Assembly (NCBI GenBank): GCA_009760855.2
Contig: WPIO01000059.1
Span: 2,108,001-2,172,000 of the forward strand
Reading direction: 5' to 3'
From: Cristatella mucedo
Taxonomy: Eukaryota; Bryozoa; Phylactolaemata; Cristatellidae
Length of the DNA stretch: 64,000 nucleotides
How positions within the stretch are numbered: the stretch's first letter is position 1; every line of letters starts with the position of its first letter. Below are positions 11,688-26,300 of this stretch, in pieces. The notes under the pieces are model-generated. The model made no database searches and was not told the DNA's origin. It saw only the letters and a program-made list of their open reading frames with translations. The position numbers and the translations under genes were made by a program.

Positions 11688-14600
11688 GCAGGGACGGCAA
11701 GCAAATGCTCTGAGCGACTACTTCACCGAACCCACGGCCTCAAAGGTCGATGGTATTTGCATCGACGGGGTAATGCTACTAACTATATCTCTTGCGTTAT
11801 GAGAGAAGGTGAGGCATGCATGTATGCAACATCTGTTGGGTGCTTAATCTGCTTTATCAGCAGGCTTTCCAGTCAACACACTCCCATGGGGAAGGCATTA
11901 CATCCAAACTGCTTAAGTAATATATGAGACTCCCTATTTAGCAAACTTGATCACACGGAGAGGTTTTTAACCAAGAACCAAACAAACACAGTGGACATCT
12001 GAGATTTGACATGAGCGGCTATGGTAGGTTCGGCTAATGGACAACTCAACGAACCATAAACTGCAATCGATTTGGCAGAGGAGGCACTGGCGTTGTTTCA
12101 ATCATACTTTTCTGATCGTGTTCAATCCGTGTCGTGTGCAGGTCAGGTCTCATCCACGAGACCAGTAACCGGTGGAGTGCCTCAACGGTCCGTCCTCAGT
12201 CCATTGCTGTTCTCCATTTATACCCAACCTCTGTAGAATGTGGTACAGGCCCATGGGATATGGGCCTAATTGTATGCTGACGATTGTAACTCCCTTTTGC
12301 CTGAGCTACCGATAAAAGTAACTAGGCGGCTTCTGATAGCTATGAATATGGCTGCAAGGCTAGTTTGCCAATCTCAGAGGTTTGGTCACTTGTCTACTTT
12401 GCTATAAGGATTAGGGTGGCAGGCAGTTGATAATAATAACAGTATTAATAATAATAATAATGCACTTGATAAAGCGCCCTCAGAGAACTCAATCTCTTTC
12501 TAGGCGCTTTACATTTGCTGCAAAGGGAAATGCAATCGAATGGTGAGTGATATCATGCTTCATAAACAACATGAATAACATGGTTAGGGGTGACATGCAC
12601 AGGGTCAGCATGCAAATGTGGTTAGTGGCAGCATGCACAGTCTCAGCATGCATAAGCACATGAAGGACGAACAAAAGTGACCCACTAAATGCTGTCCTAA
12701 ATAGGTGTTTTTAAGTTCTTTTTAAATGTGGTCAAGTCAGGGGATGTTCTGACGCAAGTCCGAAGGGAGTTCCAGACATTGGGAGCATACAAACTAAATG
12801 CACGGTCTCCAAATGGTTTGAGGTTTGTACGAGGTATTGGCAAACTGTTGGATTCCGCAAAGCAGGTGGTACGATGCTTGGCCTGGTGGGGGAGTATGTC
12901 GGAGAGATAGGCTGGAGCCAAAGAATGAAGTGACCTAAAAGTGAGCAACAAGACCTTGAAGTCAATCCGTTGCTTGACTGGTAGCCAGTGCCAGTCGGCG
13001 AGACGTGGTGTGATGTGGCAACTTCGATGCTCACGATGGACAAGCCTAGCTGCGGAGTTTTGCACCAGCTGCAATCGCATGATCGCACATGCCGGTAGGC
13101 CAGTAAGCAGTGAGTTGCAGAAGTCGAAACGGGATGTCACGAATGCATGGACCAACTTAGACGTCGTATCCCTATCTAAACAAGCCCGAATTTTAGCAAT
13201 GTTATGTAGCTGAAAATAGGCAGATTTGACTGTGGAGCTGATGTGGTCGTCTAAAGAGAGGTCACTTTGGACCATGACACCTAGATTTCGAGCTGATTCA
13301 ACAGGAGATATGATGGCAGAGCCAATTTTGAGCATCAGCCTTTCCAATTTCTGAATCACACTGGGTGCGCCCATAACTAGTAAGTTAGTTTTATCATCGC
13401 TTAGTTTTCGAAAATTTGCCGCCATCCATGTGCGGATGTCATCAATGCATGTAGCAAGTGAGTTGAGAGAATTCGAGGTGCTCGAAGGCTGGGAGGGGTC
13501 AAAGCAAAGGTAATAATAATAATAATAATAATGCACTTGATAAAGCGCCCTCAGAGAACTTAATCTCTCTCTAGGCGCTTTACATTTGCTGCAACGGGAA
13601 ATGCAATTGAATGGTGAGTAAAATCATGCTTGATAAACAAAGAAACAGGTACAACTGAGTGTCATCTAAAATAGAAGTGAAAGCCTAGATTGTGCTTGGC
13701 AATCACATCAGCAAGAGGGAGAGTATAAACCGTGAAAAGAACCGGACCTAGCATGTAGCCCTAAGGTACCCCATATTTCAGAGGTAACTCGGATGATCTT
13801 TGTCCATTCACGTCAATACTCTGGAGTCTCCCACAGAGATAGGACCTGAACCATTGCAGAGCTGTGCCAGTGATGCCCAGGCGAGATGAGAGGCGCTCTA
13901 GAAGAACTTTGTGAGTCAATCAACGGATACAGAGCAAAGTTCTTATGCTGACCCACAAGGCCTGCCCCGGCTTGGCTCAGCCATACATAGCTGAATTGCT
14001 GCATCAGTTTCAGCCTGCTCGTGCCCTCAGGTCCTGTGTGGACAATAAATTAGCCGTTCCATTCCTCTGTTTAAAGACCGTTGGCAACATAAGCTTTAGC
14101 TCTGCAGGTCCTAGACTGTGGAACTCGCTTCCACAATTCTTAGGCAACGACAACTACTCTCCTACTGCCGACTATGGCTCATCCTTTTCAGCGGTCCTGA
14201 GCTGCTACTTCCATGCTACTCACTACCTCAACTGCTGTCGCGACTCAACTATGCTTCCCTCTTTCTCTTTGTTGCGTGAGATGACGTCTGTTGGCTACCG
14301 AATGCGTACCGAAAGCCGCTGAGGCTGTGAGTGCGCTCTATACACAACTCTCCAGCGTAACACCCACACAGTCACCCACACAGTCTCTGTGACTTTGTTG
14401 AGTGACAGGTGGAGATATATCAACGACGAACAACGAGGAATGACCAAACTCTCTGCTCGCCCTCCTGGCCCAGCTGCCGAGGCAGGCTGCTCGGGGCATG
14501 AAATGCGCTGGCTGCACCTGCTGCTTCCTCCTGAGTCGTCAGGAGCACGAAAACCTACACAGGAGGCCTGAGGGAAAGAAGACAGAGGGAATCAAACAAA

Positions 14601-17222
14601 TCGTAGTAGGATCGTAGAATCACAAGACGATCACTGACTGAGTCTCGAAGCTCTGAGGGCTAATGAAGCAGACGAGAACCAGCTATGGACACTGCAGGTT
14701 GCTAGCGCATGCAGCGGCAGCACTCACCGCGTGCCGGCAGAACGCTCGGCGAATCGCTGCTCTATACCTCTTATACCGGCAGGGGCTGGCTATGCTTGGC
14801 GCAATCGGGTTTAAGCTTTTTAATTGTTATAACTACCAGTCGGACGGTTGACCTCAAGGGAGTGGCATTATTTTGAAAATATATCGTCTTTTCCTTACTT
14901 GAAAGTTATGTTCTGCGGGTCCATTTAGGGCTGAATAGCTTATATTTACAAGTTTGGCCAAAAAACTCTGTTCGGGTGCTGTTAATGTTTTAAAGAGAAT
15001 AATTTTGTTGAGCTCAATTTACTACTTCCGGTGTAAATAAGTCTTACACAAATTCTATTTACTATGTTCCGATCATCAATCAATCACCAAAACGGGATTG
15101 GAGTTATAACTATTTCATCTTTTAACAGGCAGACTTCTAAAAACTTAAAATGATTGACCATTATTTGGAAATTCCACCTTTAACAGTCGATCTCTGCTGC
15201 AGTAACTGATTAGCTAACTATTTGCCTTGCCGGCATTCAAACTTGGACGTCGGCAAATTTTCTTAAACTAAAACGACGTCAGAACCGAACGGCTGTTCAT
15301 AGGACATCCTAATCGCATCGAATGGACTAGAAGGCTTTGCTCTTCTAATAGGTGATGCTGTTGTGCGACCATCACCACTTGTTCGAAATTTAAGTGCCGT
15401 TTTCGAGAGCTGCCTAAATTTTGAAAGCTTCATTCAGAAGACTGCTTCTACAGCTAGCCATCACCTCTGATCAGGCGATTGCAGCTGGTGCAAAACTCTG
15501 CAGCTAGGCTTGTCTGTCGTGAGCGTCGCAGTTGCCACATTACTCCACTTCTCGCCGACCTGCACTGGTTACCAGTCAAGCAATGGATTGACTTCAAGGT
15601 TTTGTCGCTCACTTTTAGGTCTCTTCATTCTATGGCTCCAGCCTATCTTTCAGATATACTACCCCATCAGGCAAAGCATCGTACCACTCGCTTTTCGGAA
15701 TCCAACAGTCTAGAAATACCTCGTACAAACCTTAAATCCTTTGGAGACCGTGCATTTAGCTCGTATGCTCCCACAGCCTGGAACTCCCTCCCGACCTGCA
15801 TCAGAACATCCCCTGACCTGACCACATTTAAAAGAAACTTAAAAACATACCTATTTAGGACAGCATTTAGTGGGTCCTTGTGATTCGTCCTCGATGTGCT
15901 TATGCGTGCTGACACTGTTCATGCTGCCACTAACCACATTTGCATGCTGACCCAGTGCATGTAACCCCTAACCATGTTATTCATTTTGTTTGTTTTTCAA
16001 GCATGATTTTACTTACTATTCTATTGCGTATCACTTTGCAGCAAATGTAAAGCGCCTAGAAAGAGATTAAGTTCTCTGAGGGCGCTTTATCAAGTGCAAT
16101 ATTATTATTATTATTATTATCCCTATCTAAGATTAAGATCTGTCTACCAAGGTGGCTTCCAAAAAATTTAACTAGCTCCTTAGTCCAGTCTTGGTTAAAT
16201 TATTGTAACTCCCTTTTGGCTGGGCTACCGAAAAAAGCCACTAGGCCACGGCAGCTGGCTATGAATATGGCTGCACAGCTAGTTCACAAATACCAGAGTT
16301 TGACCACGTGTCTCCTTTGCTACAAGAGCTAGGGTGGCTAGCAGTTGATCAATGGATAAAGAGCAAAGTTCTAACGCCGACCCACAAGGCCCGCCACGGC
16401 TTGGCTTCCCTATATCTAGCTGATCTGCTGCACCAGTTTCAGCCTCCTCTGCTCTCATATCCAGTATGGACGATAAATTAGCTGTTGCATTCCCCTGCTT
16501 AAAGACCGTTGGCGACAGAAGATTTAGCTCTACAGGTCCCAGACTGTGGAACTAGCTTCCAAGATTGTTACGCAACGACAACTCATCTCCTGCTGAAGGC
16601 TATAGCACATCCTTTCCAGCCGTCCTGAGCTGCTACTTCCATGCTATTCACTACCTCAACTGCTCTCCTGACTCAGCCATGCATCCCACTTTCTCTTTGT
16701 TGCATGAAATGAAGTCTGCTGGCTACAGAATGCATACCAAAAGCCGCTTAGGTTGCAAGTGCGCAATACAAAACTCTCTTGTGTAACACTCATGTAGTCA
16801 TCGTGGCTTTGTGGGGTAACAGACAAAGATATATTACATTACATTAATAAATATAATAGTACAATATACTTCATTAGTATAGTACCACAAGAGAGCCTAA
16901 TCTCGATTCCGGAGCTTTACATATGCCATAGAGCTCAAGAACATCGATTACATTCATCTAGTGGTTGCTTGGGGCAAGCCCCAAGCAACCACTAGACCAG
17001 ACCATAGAGGCAATAATAGAAAGCCTGATGAGCCAAACGAGCCCGAGGTAATGCCAAAGCTGAGAGTCAATGCCCAAACGTCTCTCAAGTATTTGAGTTT
17101 GGGTCTTGCATTTCCTAATCACTACTACAACTGCTGGCCTGCTAGAAGCACGCTTTATGTCCCTCCTCATTGTGGTTAGTCTGGAGATCATGAAACTGTT
17201 ATAACCCAGTAATAAGTCAGTT

Positions 17223-17313
<91 letters not shown>

Positions 17314-20300
17314 GCTCGAATCGTCATGAAATTGTCAATCTCACACCACTCGCTCTGCTGGCAACTCGGAAGGTCCCGCAAGGAGAATGCTAAACCAAAT
17401 CACGATCCTTCAAACCTAAGTAGGGCCGTGTAGTGCAGCATGCCGAAGAGTGTCAGCGCAAATGAAGTAACTAACCACACGGATAGAGTGCTAGCAGTTC
17501 AGTGGCCATACTTTTGCAAGTGCATATAGTGCAGAGCACTTTTTAATCGGGATGCTAGTAGATATAACAGAAGGCCGTAACCTTGAGTGGTTGAGGTGCT
17601 GGTTGCTACGGCTATCACTCACACTGTGGAATGAGCAACTTTGCATCACTATGACTCGCGACACGGTAGCCGGAGCTTTTTTTGTGAGCACAAAGTGAAG
17701 GACCAAGCTCATGGGCTTTTCAACAGGTGGCAACAAAGGAATGGTTTAAGGTTTCTCTCTAATGCATGGCAGCTATCTCTCGAAGCGATCCAGCAGTGCG
17801 ACAAAGCGAACAAGCAAAATCCTCCATTCAACGAAGCGTCCACACGTCTGCAGCCCATCGCTGCCTATCACCGATAGCACTATAGAGCAGTAGCCAGTCA
17901 TCATCAAACAGACATGGGAGCCAATGGCATCATTTAAGAGAGCAGAGTCCGATGAGCTACCAGAAGAGCACAGCCGAATCCATCAGACGAGTAGAGTGGC
18001 GATGCAACAGCAGTGCAGCCTGTACCTGGTAGAGACCGGCGTGCAGCTCCTCTTGATGCTTGGCGCCGCACAGGTACCGCCACGCCTTCGGCCTGAGAGA
18101 TGCCGGGATGCCCTTGCGACATCGATCCCGCACCTAAAGCCACCGACAATGCATCGGGGCTTTCATTTTTATGCTAAAGACATGCACATAAACGCAGCTG
18201 CATCTGCACTTTGCTCTCCCTCTCCCAGCTTTCAAGCAGGTCCAGCTCCAATAAATCCCTTGCACAGCATGTATTGCTGACATTCGAACTTGGATGGCAG
18301 CAAACCTGCTCAAACTGAATGACGATAAAAACCAACTTACTAGTTTTGGGTAAACCTGGCGTTACTCCAACATCGAAGAGCTGAACACTCAAGCTTGCAA
18401 AGCCCACCATTCAAAATGGGTTCGGCCAGCATATCTCCGGCGGTCATATCAGCATCTGCATGTGACCTGAGTGTCCTGTTCTAAAGTGACTGTTCACTGG
18501 ACGACCACATGAGCTCCACAGGCAAGTCAGTCTACTTTCAACCACATATGATTGCATAAAAATTAAGCCTGTTCAGACGAATACACTTCAGTTAAGCTGG
18601 TCCATGCATTCGTGACACACCCCATTGACTTCTGTAACTCACTACCCGAAGGTCTTCCTGCTGTGCAACAAGGTGCTTGCAGTTGGTACACAACTCTGCA
18701 GCCAGGCTTGTCTGTCAGCCAGGCTTGAACGTCATAACTGCTATCTTACACCATTTCTCAGCGACCTGCACTGGCTCTCCATCAAGCAGCGTGTCGAATT
18801 CAAGGTTTTGCCACTCGATTTTAGCTCCCTTCGTTCTACTGCTCCGGATTGTACTGTCCGCTGACAGAATGGCATTTAGCTTTGCAGCTAACAACCTCAA
18901 GTCTATTGGAGAAGGTGCCTTCTGCTTGTATGCTCCAACAACCTGCAATCACCCTCACCTTTATGCGCATGTGATAGCTGGCATTATACGTTCTGGCGTT
19001 GCTCGTGTCACATATCACTAACTAAATGACTTTGCTTCTTTTCCAGCACGTGTTAGGTGCTTAGAAGAGATTTAGTTCTCTTGGGGTGCTACATAAGTGT
19101 CTCTTTTTGTTGATGCTATTATTATCATAATGACTATATACCATTGTTATAATTGTTCTTATCATTATTATCATCATCATATTAAAAATTATTATGACTT
19201 ATTATAATTATAATTATTACTATTATGATTATCAGCATCATTATTCACATGAGCATCAGAGCCGGCCACGAAAGAGTTCATCTTCAGAGATGTGCAAGCA
19301 GCACCCTTCTGCAGACAAACAGGAGACTCGCAGCTCGTGCTACGAAGCTCATCTGTGTCACAGCAAAACAGCTGACGACAGTAGCAGGAATAAGATTTGG
19401 ACTCAGGATATATGCAGGACGAGCTGCTTCGCTGGCCAGGAACCAAAGCTTGACCACGGCAGAGAGAAGACCAGAGATCAGCATGCAGAGTGCCTAGAAA
19501 GAGATCAAGTTCTCTGTGGGCACCATATAAATGTATCATTATAGTTATTACTATTATTATTGGCCGTGCCAGAGCGAGCGAGCTCGTATGCAGCCGAAGA
19601 CGGCACGCAAGCAAGAGTTAAGCGGGCTGACTGCATGCCGACTGCAGCCAAAGAGGGACAGACAATGGCAGCAGGTCAGAAGGTCAAGTAAGAGTACCAA
19701 GAAGCAAAGCGTGAGCTACTGCCAGTGCAAAAAAGCCAGGCCGCCCATAGAGCCCAAGACGTTGCCTTCTGACAGAGCACTCGGTCACGTGAGCTACGGC
19801 CTAGCGCCACAGAACCAGAGCCTTGCACGCGCGAGCACCAGGAGAAAAGAGGGAGAGAAGAGGGCAAAGATGCTGCAAAGAAGCGCATCGCGCATGGCAG
19901 CGATTCGGCAAAGGGTAATAATACACAGGGAGATGCACGGCGACAAAGCAGCAGCAGCAGCAGCACAAATTATGCATGTCCAGAGCTGCTCTTGAAAGGC
20001 TTTTGTGAGGTCCGCCCCTTTTGTCTAAGACCGAGCTGATATACTCGAGGCACGAGCACTCATCGATGAGGTTGGCAGCCGAGGTAGCAGTAGCGCACAC
20101 GAACACTCGCTGACAGCATTGTCCTACTATCGATCGGTCCCAAAAATGCCGAACACCGAAGAAGCGGTAATCAACGAAATGCTATAACAGCTATAGCTTT
20201 TCAAACGTAATTAGTCCGTCACCTAATGGCCTCGCTCGAGTACATCCAGGTCCATTCAAACCACGGAGGGAGAGGTGCCACACCCCTCTCGGCTCCCTCT

Positions 20301-23300
20301 CCCCTCCAAACAGCAGCAGCGCAGTCTCTAAGCCTGCTACGCGGTCTGTCTGCATGCGCTGCTACGCCGGGTTTGCGGCTGCGTAGCTCATCGCAAGGTC
20401 CTTAATACCGTATGAAGTCTATAAAAACCTTGCTCCCAGTCGTTGCAAACGTCTGGGAATGGCTCTTGACCAAGGCTTCAGCACAAAATGCAAAGCAAGT
20501 GATGAAGCATCAGACCGCGACCACGGCAGCCACAGGACTACATCTGGCTAAACTAGCAAGTCGAAGCACGGCTACCGAACAGTAAAGTGCTTGCTCTTAA
20601 TCAGCAGCTGACCCTGAGCATGTCGCCCTAACCATGGTACTCGTGTTGTTACTGAGCAAGCTACCACTAACCATTTGATCGTGCTTCCTTTGCAGCAAAT
20701 GTAAAGTGCCTAGACAGAGATCGAGTTCTCTGAGAGTGCTATATAAAATGTAGTATTATTATTACTATTACTATTAATGACAAGGGTCGTGGGTTCGAGT
20801 ATGGCAGCAGGCAGGCAATTCTTGGCAGCCTGCTGCAAGCTGGGTGAAAGCCACTAAGGCTCTTTCACCAATATGGAAATGAAGCTGTCGAACAAGCAAA
20901 ACGTTGTTTTAGATAGTCTGTACGAGCACTGAGGTGCAGGCACGAACGCAAGCGAGAGCAGAACACAAGTACAACCATCACTGTCTTATTGCCAAGGACC
21001 AACAAACAAACCCTAGGCTTTTGCAAGAGAACCCGGCCACCGTTCTACTTGTCCAGTTAACTTTCTTACAAGTCAATAGCGATCGATCGTGTTTCTATTG
21101 CATTAAATGTAAAGTGCCTAGAAATAGATTGAGTTATCTGAGTGCACTTTATCAAGTGTATTATTATTATTATTATTATTATAGCAGCACCGGCAAGAGA
21201 CCAGCTGCTTTGCTCAACTGTCTGCCAATACAGGACTTCATTCGCACATAACAGCAAAATACCAAAGCCTAAGATCATCATGTGACCGGTTCCTAATGAT
21301 CATAGCATGCAAAACCATTAATATACTCTTGTTAACGGCCAAAAAACAGGGCTGATTAGCACCGGCTTGCAGTTCGTGGTGTACAACCCAGAACCTTCTG
21401 CAACTTCCGCGAAAGGCAGACACTTCCACAAAGGCCCAGCAGGTGCTGAGGAGAATAGCAACCACTTGTGTCGTGACGATTACAATGGCGAGAGTGACCA
21501 GAGAGACCACTGAGCAGGTGAGAGCAGACCGAGGTGAACACTGACAGGAGGAGAGCGAATACCAACCGACGGCACATACCAAAACAGGAAGTGGAAACCC
21601 TGCAAAATAACACAGCCTAACCTACCTTCCACGGCCTACAAAGTCTACAAGCCTACTTTAAGCAACAAAACACTGCAAAAATCTGAAGAAGCTTCTTCCC
21701 TGCAGGGGCTAGAAGCTGGACCGATGCGAGCAGGCAGTAATGCAGTGCAATTTGTTAGGTGTTAAGCAGGAGAGCTGTATAGAGCACAATCAAATCCTAC
21801 AGGCTATCGGTGTGCATACAGTAGCCAACCGAATCAAGCTCTTACAACAAAGAGAAAGTGAGAAACATAACCGAGCCGAGCCAGGAGGGCAGTCGAAGAA
21901 GTGAGCTGCGTGGAAGTAGTAGCCGCTCAGGAGCACTGGATACAATGTACCACAGTCGGCAGCCATCTTTGAGTGTAGCAGACGCTCAGCATCCAACCTT
22001 GCGCGCAGTGTGAGCAACAGGTCAGAGGCAGAAGCAATGACGGCAGCGGGTGACATGCCTTTTTCGGATGCTTTGTCATCCATTTCTCCCAGTTCTCAAA
22101 CATGTCGAGCCACTTGTGCTCTCTTTCGACGAGTTTTTTCCTCGGAAGTGTTGCTTCTCTGGAAAATGAAAACAATCAGGCAACCGTGCAGATGGGCCGC
22201 TAGGGGTCACAGGTGGTGTGTGGGGGGGGGTCACAGGAGGTGTGGTGGGGAATTGAGCAGGCGGTAAAGTCCTCGAGGTCATGAGGCAGGACGGCCACTT
22301 AGCTAGAGTCAAAGATAGCTCAACAGTCGGAGACCATTAGCGGCCGGCCTACATTAGATCTTAAACCTTAAATATCTGGATTGCACAATGACCCAAAGTC
22401 AGCACACACGACTGGTAACTGGTGAATGCTGCACATTCTGCGCAGGTAGTGATAATTAGAACTATAGAACATTTGCATGGCATTCAAAGAGAACTAAATC
22501 TAAATCTCTTTCTAGGCACCATACATATGTATGTTGTAGACGGACCATGTCAATCGGTTAGCAAAAACGCTGGCAATTTCAGCAGCGATGAGCTCACAAA
22601 AGAACAATTCACAGGGACCCGGCAACTGCTGTGAGGATTTTTCAACTTGTTTTAAAATTGTGTCATGTCAGGATATGCTGTGACGTCAGTCGAAGTGAGT
22701 TTCTGGCTTTGACAGCATCCACACTGAGGGCACGGTCACCAAGGAATTTGAATTAGGCTAGTGACACAGCAAAATGAATTGAGTCAGAAGAGCATTTGGT
22801 ACGTTGCAAAGCCTGATTACCCAAAGTATTTCCGACAGGTCAAAAAAAATCCTAGCTGCTTAAACAGCCTCTTTTTCTATAGTGACAGAAGAGCCTTGAT
22901 GGCTATCACCACCGCTTGCAGTGGCGATAAAGGATCGCCCACAGCAGGAATCGAACCCACGACCTCAGGACCGAGGTCATGAAAGCAACCGTCTTACCTA
23001 GTGTGCCATCACGGCTCACCAAAAAAATGCTAGCTGATTTAACAGCCTCTTTTTGTATAGCAACAGAACAGCCTTTACGGCTATCACCACCGTTTGTAGT
23101 GGCATTAAAGGATCGCTCACCACAGGTTTCGAACCCACGACCTCGGCCCCGAGGTCGTGAAAAGCAACCACCTTACGTAGTGAGCCATTACGGCTGGCTA
23201 AGGTAAGCTGGAGCCTCGGGAGGATGAAGGAACCTGAAAGCAAAGAGCCCTGAAGACTGCATCCGACTTTAAAAAACCATACCAAGACAACCTTAAATCC

Positions 23301-26300
23301 TTTGGAGACCGTGCATTTAGCTCGTATGCTCCCACAGCCTGGAACTCCCTCCCGACCTGCATCAGAACATCCCCTGACCTGACCACATTTAAAAGAAACT
23401 TAAAAACATACCTATTTAGGACAGCATTTAGTGGGTCCTTGTGATTCGTCCTCGATGTGCTTATGCGTGCTGACACTGTTCATGCTGCCACTAACCACAT
23501 TTGCATGCTGACCCAGTGCATGTAACCCCTAACCATGTTATTCATTTTGTTTGTTTTTCAAGCATGATTTTACTTACTATTCTATTGCGTATCACTTTGC
23601 AGCAAATGTAAAGCGCCTAGAAAGAGATTAAGTTCTCTGAGGGCGCTTTATCAAGTGCAATATTATTATTATTATAACCTCGGCTCCTCGATGGCCACGC
23701 ACTCGAAGCCGTTTTCAGACTATGAGAACGCATCCATCAGCAGAAAGCACACTGACTGTATCCTCTCCCCGAGCACCTCGAGATACCCACGTAGGTGCTG
23801 TTGCACAGAAGTCGCAAGATTCAGCAGCATTCAGTGGCCGGATATTCGTTGGCAGTTTCTGCATGTGCCACTACAGCTGCCCTCGGTGAGTCTACCCACA
23901 TATCTCACAGAGAAAGCATCATGGAGGTGACCGAGCAGCTCTGATGCAACTCGGCTCCCCACGAAAAGATAGCAGTCAAAGATCGCGGCCAAATATGGTG
24001 GTCAAAGATGGTGGATCCTGATGTCGACCCTTGGCAAAGGCACTCGGCTTGTAAATTCAAATAACTAAAGTGCCTGGATAGAGATTTAGTTCTCTTAGCG
24101 TGCTATACCAACGACCTAATATTATGGTTTGTCTCAGGGGTAAGGTGCTCATCTTTAACTACTAAGGTCGTGGGCTCGAGCCCTGCGGCATAAGCAAAGC
24201 GGCTGGATAAAAACTAAGCACTCTTAGGGTGCTATACAAATGAATTACATTTATTATTACTATTACTATCAACTAAGTCTGAGCTTCGACCTAACGTCTG
24301 CCATGGCCGGATCACCAGCACCATCCGATCTCACCTTATCATGAGGCAGTCATCATCAGATCCCAATGAGAGTCCCCCAAGTTCTAGGGATCCAGCTCAA
24401 ACGGCCAATACCAATGTGGCAGCAGCAAAAGGTGAAAGCAAAAAACGCCAAGTTTAGCTGATCAAACAACCCCACTCATTGAGCAGCAGAAGTACCCTAC
24501 TTAACGGCTACCAGCACCACTTGCAGCAGGCAATAACGTATTGCCTGTTGCACGACTCGAACCTGCAATACGGGTCGTAAAGTGTGAGCTCATTACCCTG
24601 CGGATTAGGCTCGGGTCAAGCAATGCCCACCATCAATGCCACCAGGCACAACAGCACTATCACACACAGCGATGCTTGCATAGTATCTTGTGCCCGTAGA
24701 CTCGTGGCTCACCGTGTCAGCCATATTACAAACGAGCACAGAAAGATAAGAATGCAGCGATAACACGAAGTAGCAGACTAGATTTTCACACCGGCAGTGC
24801 ATCTATCCCAAGGCACGTGGCTAGGAGCAGACCGATGAATGGTGCGGAGCTCTTGTGAATCTAAGCTTAGGTCCAACGAGCAAAAGATGCGAACTGCATG
24901 CAACGATTTGGTATAAGTAGGGTAAGCAGTGACGTGGCACAGATATACATCAGAGGAGAGGAGCGAAGCATGCTGCAGCCTCTGATATCTGAGGATGGAT
25001 GGTGGATGCAGCCACTTCAATTCAAAGCCACTGTTTTTCGACTGAAACCAAAGAAAGATAAAAAGCCTACAGACAGTACGACCGAATTCCGTCTGTGATT
25101 CGAGGCAAACGAGTAGCGGCATTTACCATCGCTTCGGCCCAGCTGCCTAGTAGGAACCGTGATAAAGACCTTCCAACCGATAATTGGTAGGATACCTATA
25201 ATTGCCTAGGGGGGCCGACAGCGATCATAACTATGGCCTACCATCCATGATGCATGCCGAGAGCATATAAAACAGCTTACTATGGGAGGTAATGAGCTGC
25301 GGCCCAGCCGACTAGCATTTAAGATTGCAGAGTCCGATAGAAGTAGCAGCAGCAGCAGCAGCAGCAGCAAACCTCACACCGCAACTTTTTGAAGCAACGA
25401 TGCCAACACTCGAGGTCAAGTGATAAAAAGTACAATCGGTAAGTCTCAGAGACAGCAGCTAGTGGCAAACAAACAGGTGCAGGCATGCTCCAAGAGCATT
25501 CAAAGCAAAGCAAAGGTCAGCTGATTCAAAAGCCTCATTTATATAGCCACCACAGAAGAGTTTTAGCAGCCACCCCTCCAGCCTGAAGCCAGCAATGACG
25601 AATTGCCTGCTTCAGCACTCACGATCTGGGTACCAAAGGCCTAGCACACTAAACCCGGCCTAGGTTCCATGCGTGCAGTGTGATGCACCACTAGAATGCC
25701 AGCCAGTGAAGGCGCACTCGGTCATTTATCAAGCAGTAAAGAAAGAATTATGCATAATAATAATAATAATACTTATAATGATGCACTTGATAACGAAGAA
25801 TTCAGAGAACTCAAGGGAACATGATCGAATAGTGAGTGGTAGCATGCTCGATAAACAACAAGAATAACATGGTTAGGGGGTGACATACACAGAGTCAGCA
25901 TGCAAGTGTGGTTAGTGGCAGCATGCACAGTGTCAGCACTCACAAGAACATTAAGGATAAATCACAGGGAACCACTACAGACTCATAAATAGGTGCGTTT
26001 TTAATTTCTTTTAAATGTGGTCAAGTCAGGGGATGTCGTGATGCAAGTCGGAAGTGAGTTCCAGGCTTTGGGAACATACGAACTAAAGGCACGGGCTTAA
26101 AAAGAGTTTTGAGGTTTGTACGAGGTATAGGTAAACAGTTTGATTCCGAAAAGCAGGTGGTACGACGCTTAACCTGGTGGGGCAGTAGATCTGATAGCTA
26201 GGCTGGAGCCAAAGAATGAAGCGACCTGAAAGTGAGTGACTAAACCTCGGTCAGCCGTGATGGCACACTAGGTAAGGCAGTTACTTTTCATGACCACGGT

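Noticed and set aside
23205-23673. Twin-priming inversion for the young copy at 23289
   Set aside because: The inverted upstream fragment is far more diverged than the young copy, so it is an older, independent remnant.
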